Assembly: GCA_003225595.1 (NCBI GenBank)
Contig: QIAR01000124.1
Location: 1 to 10,496, forward strand
DNA from: Acidobacteriota bacterium
GTDB taxonomy: Bacteria; Acidobacteriota; Terriglobia; Terriglobales; Acidobacteriaceae
DNA length: 10,496 bases
Direction of reading: 5' to 3'
The position numbers were made by a program, and so were the translations under genes. Positions 6,315 to 10,496 of this stretch are shown here, piece after piece. Position 1 is the stretch's first letter. Each line of letters begins with the position of its first letter. The notes below the pieces were generated by a model, which worked only from the letters and a program-made list of their open reading frames with translations, did no database searches and was not told the origin of the DNA.

Positions 6315-8057
6315 ATGAGAGATTGCAAAGCGACGATTCTTAATAATCGTGACCAGCGCGGGGTGGCACTGATCATGGCTTTGATGCTCCTGTTGTTACT
6401 GACTGCGCTTGCCGCAGCTCTCGTCTTTGTGGCGAATCTCGAGACTTCCGTAAACGCTAACTATCGCCGAGAGCAGGTGCTCTATTTTGCTGGCAAGGCG
6501 GGAATTGAAGAGGCGCGGGACCGGCTGATGGCAACAAATCCAAATACCCTGATAGTTACCGGGACGGTGCCCACGTGTACTCCCGCGGCTAACCATGACT
6601 GTCTGCCCGCAACCCCGGTAGTGCCATCTACCGCCAATGGTGGCGTGTTTTATATCCGAGGCGGAGCGACCCCGACCGCGGTCACCCCTTGGACCTCCGG
6701 CACAGCCTACACCGATGATGAACTCTGCCACGATAAATACGCGCTTCCCGGCCAAACCGCAGAACCAGCCGACGTGCGCTGCATTGACGAGCCCACCGGC
6801 ACCACGTGGTACAAGAGCACCACCAGCGCAATTCCGTGGAGTCCGGCCGTCGGCGCGACAAATGCGGCGGCTCTTCCGTATCAGTGGGTGCGTATCAGCT
6901 TGAAATTAAACGGATCCGTGGACAATAACCTGAGTACGCGTCGGGTGAGTAGTACTGACCTGACGGGCACCATTCCGGTCTGCTGGGATGGCAGCAGGGA
7001 GATCCTGAAGAATCCGGCAGCCGCCGACTGTACCAAAATGGTGACTTTGGCAGTTCCGGGACCAGCAGCCAGTCCCGTGTACCTTGTGACATCCCTCGCC
7101 GTAGACCCGACCAGCAACGCGCGAAGGATGATGCAGGCCGAGCTAGCCTTATCTCCTAGTACCCCATTCCCCTCCGGCATGTTTGCTACTAGCTCGGCTT
7201 GTAATGCGCTGTCGCTGCAAGGAAATGTCTCAACGAATAGCTTTGATAGCAGCGTCTCGCCTCCAGTCTACGCAACTACCGGGGGGACTATCGGGTCCAA
7301 CGGAGGGGTGAGTATCACTGGAGGGGCTGTGTCAGTGGGTGGCTCAATCGAAACATCGGCAGTTACGGCATCGGGCACTCCCAATTCCTGCCCGCCAGCT
7401 CCAGCGAGCTCGTTGTCGGCCCCGAAGCCGCCGAACGCAATTTCGACCTTCCCTACACCCTATACTGAAGTGCCCCCGCCCATCCCGGTTGGGCCAACCA
7501 ACACCCCTTATACTGCGCCTCAACCCGCGGGTTGCGCTACTGCCGGTTGCATGGTTCCCGGTACCTACGGCAATATTTCGCTGAGTGGCGCTTCTGGCAC
7601 GCTGACGTTATCGCCGGGGGTCTACAATATCAACAGCCTCTCCGCAGGGGGCCTGGCGGGCATTACGGTGAACCCCCCCGGAGTGGTGGTTATAAACGTT
7701 GCTGGCAATGGCCTTGCCGCGGCTACACCAGTTGTCGATATAGGGTCTAATAGCGTGGTCAATACACCTGTGCCTCCAGCAACAACTAGCAACCCCAACA
7801 ACTTCCAGATCAACTATGGCGGCACGGGCTCGATCAATATTAGCGCAGGGAGCAAAACCTACGCCGTCGTAAATGCTCCGGCTGCGAATATTGTAATGAA
7901 CGGAGGCGGTGGAGCGAGCGACGGATTTTGGGGCGCTGTCATCGGTGGAGCAATAACTGCCACGGGTACCATCAACTTCTATTATGACAGGAACCTGACC
8001 GGTTTCCCTTCACTGGGCAGTTATCAGGAGATCAGCTTTAGAGACGTCATGTACTGA
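6315..8057 (+). CDS. PilX-like pilus assembly protein, copy 1
   Basis: A 580-residue protein with a PilX N-terminal domain and a beta-rich C-terminal half. DQRG (13-16) precedes a hydrophobic helix (17-40, VALIMALMLLLLLTALAAAL); there is no Glu at +5, as in PilX/GspK-type subunits that sit above the other minor pilins. YRREQVLYFAGKAGIEEARD (50-69) is the conserved PilX helix. The middle has paired cysteines (C138/C156 and others) and WDG. The last 170 residues, from C407-x4-C412 and MVPGTYG, have Gly/Asn/Ser-rich short strands (LTLSPGVYN, INYGGTG, YAVVNAP, GAVIGG) resembling the DUF7305-type beta-solenoid found on some PilX proteins; the C-terminus is EISFRDVMY. It could form an extended adhesive or sensing head. 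It follows pilW by 36 nt. The window holds a second copy of the gene 574 nt downstream. Confidence 0.85.
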   Translation: MRDCKATILNNRDQRGVALIMALMLLLLLTALAAALVFVANLETSVNANYRREQVLYFAGKAGIEEARDRLMATNPNTLIVTGTVPTCTPAANHDCLPATPVVPSTANGGVFYIRGGATPTAVTPWTSGTAYTDDELCHDKYALPGQTAEPADVRCIDEPTGTTWYKSTTSAIPWSPAVGATNAAALPYQWVRISLKLNGSVDNNLSTRRVSSTDLTGTIPVCWDGSREILKNPAAADCTKMVTLAVPGPAASPVYLVTSLAVDPTSNARRMMQAELALSPSTPFPSGMFATSSACNALSLQGNVSTNSFDSSVSPPVYATTGGTIGSNGGVSITGGAVSVGGSIETSAVTASGTPNSCPPAPASSLSAPKPPNAISTFPTPYTEVPPPIPVGPTNTPYTAPQPAGCATAGCMVPGTYGNISLSGASGTLTLSPGVYNINSLSAGGLAGITVNPPGVVVINVAGNGLAAATPVVDIGSNSVVNTPVPPATTSNPNNFQINYGGTGSINISAGSKTYAVVNAPAANIVMNGGGGASDGFWGAVIGGAITATGTINFYYDRNLTGFPSLGSYQEISFRDVMY

Positions 8058-8193
8058 GCAGCTCAAAGTTTCGACGAACCGATTTATTTAGGCGAACCGA
8101 TTAGTTGAGAGGACGTTCGGATGGTCGCTGGAGCTTGAAACCATCCGAGCGTACCTCGCTTCCCTCCTCTGAACCCCACCTAGATCACCTGAA
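8058..8193 (+). repeat. 3' non-coding repeat, copy A
   Basis: The 136 nt after the first PilX-like gene correspond to 10375-10493 after the second. The match begins at the stop codon. From GAACCGATT (8094) on, I count about 11 differences in 100 nt. A 51-nt core from GACGTTCGG through CCTCGCTTC differs at one base, in the hairpin loop. Copy A carries an extra 18 nt created by a local doubling of GAACCGATT (8076-8084 and 8094-8102). No ORF crosses it. This level of conservation equals that of the best-conserved coding part of the paralogues. Confidence 0.8.
8118..8147 (+). other. Conserved hairpin in repeat copy A
   Basis: CGGATGGT (8118-8125) pairs perfectly with ACCATCCG (8140-8147) around a 14-nt loop (CGCTGGAGCTTGAA). 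CG pairs at 8114-8115 and 8150-8151 could extend it across a small internal loop. The downstream sequence is pyrimidine-rich (CGCTTCCCTCCTCT) but has no clean U-run, so a standard intrinsic terminator is doubtful. The stem is unchanged in copy B and the loop differs by one base. Confidence 0.6.
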
Positions 8194-8204
8194 GCAACAC
8201 TGTT

Positions 8205-8232
8205 CAGTCCAGACGAGGTTGAAGTCTGACTG
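8205..8232 (+). other. Nine-base-pair hairpin in the spacer
   Basis: CAGTC (8205-8209) plus AGAC (8211-8214) pair with GTCT (8224-8227) plus GACTG (8228-8232): nine pairs with one bulged C (8210) and a 9-nt loop. A competing pairing exists: GTTCAG (8202-8207) matches CTGAAC (8169-8174) in the preceding repeat, so two exclusive folds are possible. Confidence 0.5.
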
Positions 8233-8243
8233 CGCGGCATTCC

Positions 8244-8272
8244 CTGCTGCGTGCGGCGGCCACGATCAGCAG
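8244..8272 (+). other. GC-rich hairpin in the spacer
   Basis: CTGCTG (8244-8249) and CGTG (8250-8253) pair with CACG (8261-8264) and CAGCAG (8267-8272). This gives ten pairs with a 2-nt AT bulge and a 7-nt loop (CGGCGGC). It sits 11 nt after the preceding hairpin. No U-tract follows, so it is more likely a transcript-stabilising or regulatory structure than an intrinsic terminator. Confidence 0.5.
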
Positions 8273-8368
8273 CTATGAATGTACGAATGCAAGAGACTCG
8301 TTACCTGTCATCTCTACTGTGAAACACTTCCTGGTGATCAACCCTTGGACGGAACTTCGTTTTCTTCT

Positions 8369-8410
8369 CGCAAGTTGTTGCATGGAAGACGCAAGTTGTT
8401 GCGTGGGAGC
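8369..8410 (+). repeat. Tandem 21-bp repeat, two copies
   Basis: Copies at 8369-8389 and 8390-8410 match at 18 of 21 positions; both begin CGCAAGTTGTTGC. Each contains GCAA-GTTG-TTGC, a small dyad, so each could bind a dimeric protein. It lies about 220 nt upstream of the second PilX-like gene. Confidence 0.6.
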
Positions 8411-8616
8411 CGCTGGGATGACCGAAATGGTGGCATATATCTACGTTGTTTTCAGTAACTCCGGAGATTGCGTTTTTTGGACTCCAGAGTGCTCTCTCGG
8501 TAGCAGGTCCTTGACGCCCCGGTCAGGGTAATAGCTACTCGTCTCAGTTTCTCCTCCTCCCGAGACAAGTTGGAACCTACCTATCAAAAGCTGCAGGACC
8601 ACTGCTCGAACGTCAC

Positions 8617-8622
8617 GGGAGG
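8617..8622 (+). promoter_or_regulatory. Shine-Dalgarno of the second PilX-like gene
   Basis: GGGAGG lies 9 nt before ATG 8632. Together with the matching N-terminus of the paralogue it fixes the start. Confidence 0.7.
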
Positions 8623-8631
8623 AAACTATCT

Positions 8632-10374
8632 ATGACATGTTGCAAAACTCATGGCCAGCGCGGAGTGGCACTGATAATGGCTTTGATGCTCCTGATGTTA
8701 TTGACCGCCCTTGCCGCAGCTCTCGTGTATGTGGCGAACATGGAGACCGCTGTAAACGCTAACTATCGCCGGGAACAGGTGCTCTATTTTGCCGCCAAGG
8801 CCGGCATTGAAGAGGCCCGGGACCGGCTGCTGTGGACAAATGCAACTACTCTCATAACTCCACCCCAGGGGACGTGCGCTGTTTCGGCTAATCATGATTG
8901 CCTTCGCTACCCACCCGTCACCCCACCTCTCGTTCCGAACGATATTCCTTCCGGTAACAACGGTGGCGTGTTTTATATCCTGGGCGGGACAAACCCGGCA
9001 GCAGTCACTCCCTGGACCGCAAGCACGATTTACACCGACAATGAGCTCTGCCACGATCAATATGCTCTTCCAGGCCAAACCCCAGAACCCCCAGACGTGC
9101 GCTGTGTTGACGTGCCCGGCATCTCTGCTCCCCCGTGGTACAAAACGAGCACCAGCAACATTCCCTGGGCCGGCACTGCCACGGCGCTTCCCTATCAGTG
9201 GGTACGTATCAGTTGGAAGTTGAATGGGTCTGTAGATAATAACCTTGGTACGCGTCGGGTGAGCAGTACCGACCCGACGGGCACTACGCCGGTATGCTGG
9301 GACGGTGCGGAGGAGATTCTCTTGTCGGGTACCACCGACTGCACAAAAATGGCGGGTTTGACACCTCCAGGACCAGCAGCCACTCCGGTGTATCTCGTGA
9401 CTTCCCTCGCCGTAGACCCGACTAGCGGGGCACGAAGAATGGTGCAGGCCGAGCTTGCCTCGCACCCCTCTACTCCATATATCTATGGGCTGTACGCTAC
9501 CAGTCCGGCTTGTGGAGCAGTAACAATGAGCGGCGGTGCGACAACGGATAGCTATAGTTCGGCAGGCACTCCTCCGGGAACCTATGCCGGCACTCACACA
9601 AGTACAGGGGGCGACGTCGGCGCGGCTGGCAACGTGAATATCAGTGGTGGTGGCACTGTAGTAGGAGGGTCGATTGGAGTACCAACGGCTACGGTAGGTG
9701 CCTGCCCTGCCGGTCTGACCACCATTCTCCCCAATAATGGGATGGTAGCTGGTCAGACTCCTCCCAATTCATTGATTGCAGCTGGTCCGTTTGTGTTCGC
9801 GACACCGCCACCACCTAGTGGCACAACGAACACCTCCTACAATCTGACAAAGCCTGCGGGCTGCCCTACTAACTATTGCATGGTTCCGGGTACCTACGGA
9901 GATGTTTCACTTAGCGGAGCAAACAAGGTACTGACGTTAGCTCCCGGCGTCTATAACCTTAACAGTATTTCTGTAAGTAGCAGTGGTTCGAGTGTCCAGA
10001 TCAGTCCGCCGGGTGCTGTGGTCCTGAATATTGCTGGACAAGGAACTATGGCGTCAGCACCAGTTAGTTTCAATAGCAACGGATCTATTGTAAATACCAG
10101 CGGCATTGCCAATAACTTCCAGATCAATTATGGAGGCACTGGCACCATCACGCTTGCGGGAGGAAGCACCGCCTACGCCGTCGTGAATGCTCCCAATGCC
10201 ACTGTTAACCTATCGGGGACTGGGAATGCTCCAGCAGCCCTTTTTGGCGCTGTGATTGGCTCGACGATAAGGATGTCTGGTCAGTTTAACTTCCACTACG
10301 ACCGGAATACGAGCATTGCTCCTCCATCAACGGGGAGTCTGAACGAGATTAGCTTCAGAGACGTCGCATACTGA
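8632..10374 (+). CDS. PilX-like pilus assembly protein, copy 2
   Basis: A 580-residue paralogue of the preceding gene, of exactly the same length although small insertions and deletions lie inside. GQRG (8-11) precedes the hydrophobic helix (VALIMALMLLMLLTALAAAL), again without Glu at +5, then YRREQVLYFAAKAGIEEARD. The cysteine pattern is kept: C..NHDC, ELCHD...VRC, VCWDG...DC, and C411-x4-C416 before MVPGTYG. The first 290 or so residues are very similar to copy 1 and the linker (about 300-405) is poorly conserved. The beta-rich C-terminal half is intermediate, keeping NNFQINYGGTG, YAVVNAP, GAVIG and EISFRDV.Y. The short cysteine-containing leader MTCCKTHGQRG differs from that of copy 1. It lies 574 nt after copy 1, far wider than the other spacings in this operon, so it may have its own promoter or depend on read-through. 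No stop or frameshift is seen; both copies appear functional. Confidence 0.85.
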   Translation: MTCCKTHGQRGVALIMALMLLMLLTALAAALVYVANMETAVNANYRREQVLYFAAKAGIEEARDRLLWTNATTLITPPQGTCAVSANHDCLRYPPVTPPLVPNDIPSGNNGGVFYILGGTNPAAVTPWTASTIYTDNELCHDQYALPGQTPEPPDVRCVDVPGISAPPWYKTSTSNIPWAGTATALPYQWVRISWKLNGSVDNNLGTRRVSSTDPTGTTPVCWDGAEEILLSGTTDCTKMAGLTPPGPAATPVYLVTSLAVDPTSGARRMVQAELASHPSTPYIYGLYATSPACGAVTMSGGATTDSYSSAGTPPGTYAGTHTSTGGDVGAAGNVNISGGGTVVGGSIGVPTATVGACPAGLTTILPNNGMVAGQTPPNSLIAAGPFVFATPPPPSGTTNTSYNLTKPAGCPTNYCMVPGTYGDVSLSGANKVLTLAPGVYNLNSISVSSSGSSVQISPPGAVVLNIAGQGTMASAPVSFNSNGSIVNTSGIANNFQINYGGTGTITLAGGSTAYAVVNAPNATVNLSGTGNAPAALFGAVIGSTIRMSGQFNFHYDRNTSIAPPSTGSLNEISFRDVAY

Positions 10375-10493
10375 GGAGCCGAAAGCTTTCGGTGAACCGA
10401 TTAACTTAGGGGGACGTTCGGATGGTTGCTGGAGCTTGAAACCATCCGAGCGTACCTCGCTTCTTTTCTCTGAACCCCACCTAATCACCCGAA
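10375..10493 (+). repeat. 3' non-coding repeat, copy B
   Basis: Counterpart of 8058-8193 after the second PilX-like gene. It lacks the local doubling of GAACCGATT and has a GAAAGCTTTC palindrome (10381-10390) where copy A reads CAAAGTTTCG. The main block starts at 10394, exactly 2300 bases after its partner at 8094. The window ends 3 nt later, so how far the similarity runs cannot be seen. Confidence 0.8.
10419..10448 (+). other. Conserved hairpin in repeat copy B
   Basis: CGGATGGT (10419-10426) pairs with ACCATCCG (10441-10448) around a 14-nt loop (TGCTGGAGCTTGAA). It is identical to the hairpin of copy A except for one loop base (T for C). The downstream sequence CGCTTCTTTTCTCT is slightly more U-rich than in copy A, so a weak terminator is conceivable here. 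Confidence 0.6.
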
Positions 10494-10496
10494 ATA

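Larger units (their letters stand above)
8058..8631. other. Long spacer between the two PilX-like genes
   Basis: 574 nt without a convincing gene. It begins with repeat copy A (8058-8193). The remaining 438 bases have no counterpart upstream of copy 1. They contain hairpins at 8205-8232 and 8244-8272, a 21-bp tandem repeat at 8369-8410 and the SD of the second gene. No strong promoter is visible; TTGACG at 8511-8516 has only a poor -10 (TAGCTA, 15-nt spacing). The ORF at 8319-8531 has no SD and an unconvincing composition. Confidence 0.65.

Noticed and set aside
8118..8147. Intrinsic terminator call for the conserved hairpin
   Set aside because: The 14-nt loop is large and no U-run follows the stem in copy A; recorded as a structural element instead.
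8180..8190. TAGATCACCT resembling the 3' end of 16S rRNA
   Set aside because: Only GATCACCT matches, copy B has lost it, and there is no rRNA context; chance.
8319..8531. 70-residue plus-strand ORF in the spacer
   Set aside because: GTG start without SD, odd Cys/Ser-rich composition, and it runs through the 21-bp tandem repeat; most likely random.
8698..9597. 299-residue open frame antisense to the second PilX-like gene
   Set aside because: It lies entirely inside a well-supported gene, has an Arg/Ser-rich shadow composition, and no recognisable domain. Only fragments of an equivalent frame occur opposite copy 1.
1..10496. CRISPR array, toxin-antitoxin, phage or transposon system
   Set aside because: No regularly spaced repeats, no transposase or integrase, no toxin pair; the repeats present are a gene duplication and one short tandem pair.

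Overview
The window is bacterial chromosomal DNA, moderately GC-rich, with SD-type ribosome binding sites. The combination of a secreted TPR protein, a HAD-IIB phosphatase fused to a HerA-like ATPase, and a type IV pilin operon ending in PilX-like proteins with a beta-rich C-terminal half suggests a soil or environmental bacterium. Acidobacteriota is my best guess, but this is an inference from gene style, and no rRNA or other marker gene is present to prove it.

Left part (1-3286, all + strand): the last codons of a possible upstream gene, then a TPR protein with a signal peptide (68-1354). Next comes a short leader ORF with a strong SD (1494-1574). Its stop codon overlaps the probable start of a 571-residue HAD phosphatase/ATPase fusion (1571-3286). 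Middle (3287-4299): one small minus-strand gene (3421-3648), then a long intergenic stretch with a 16-bp palindrome, a hairpin and a plausible sigma70 promoter at 4097-4125.

Right part (4300 to end, + strand): a minor-pilin operon. A FimT/GspH-like prepilin, a PilV-like prepilin and a PilW-like prepilin are packed tightly (15-nt gap, then a TAATG stop/start overlap). They are followed by two paralogous PilX-like proteins of identical length (580 aa each). The first three carry a classical class III prepilin cleavage site with Glu at mature position 5. The two PilX-like proteins lack that Glu, as expected for PilX/GspK-type subunits near the pilus tip. Together they look like the minor-pilin set that primes assembly of, or caps, a type IV pilus or pseudopilus. 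PilY1, the major pilin and the assembly ATPases are not in the window.

The most unusual part is the duplication of the last gene. Each PilX-like gene is followed by a related, non-coding segment of about 120-135 nt with a conserved 8-bp hairpin. The 51-nt core of that segment differs at only one base between copies. Between the two copies lies a 438-bp spacer with no counterpart ahead of copy 1; it holds two more strong hairpins and a 21-bp tandem repeat. I see no CRISPR array, tRNA, rRNA, insertion sequence or evident defence system.
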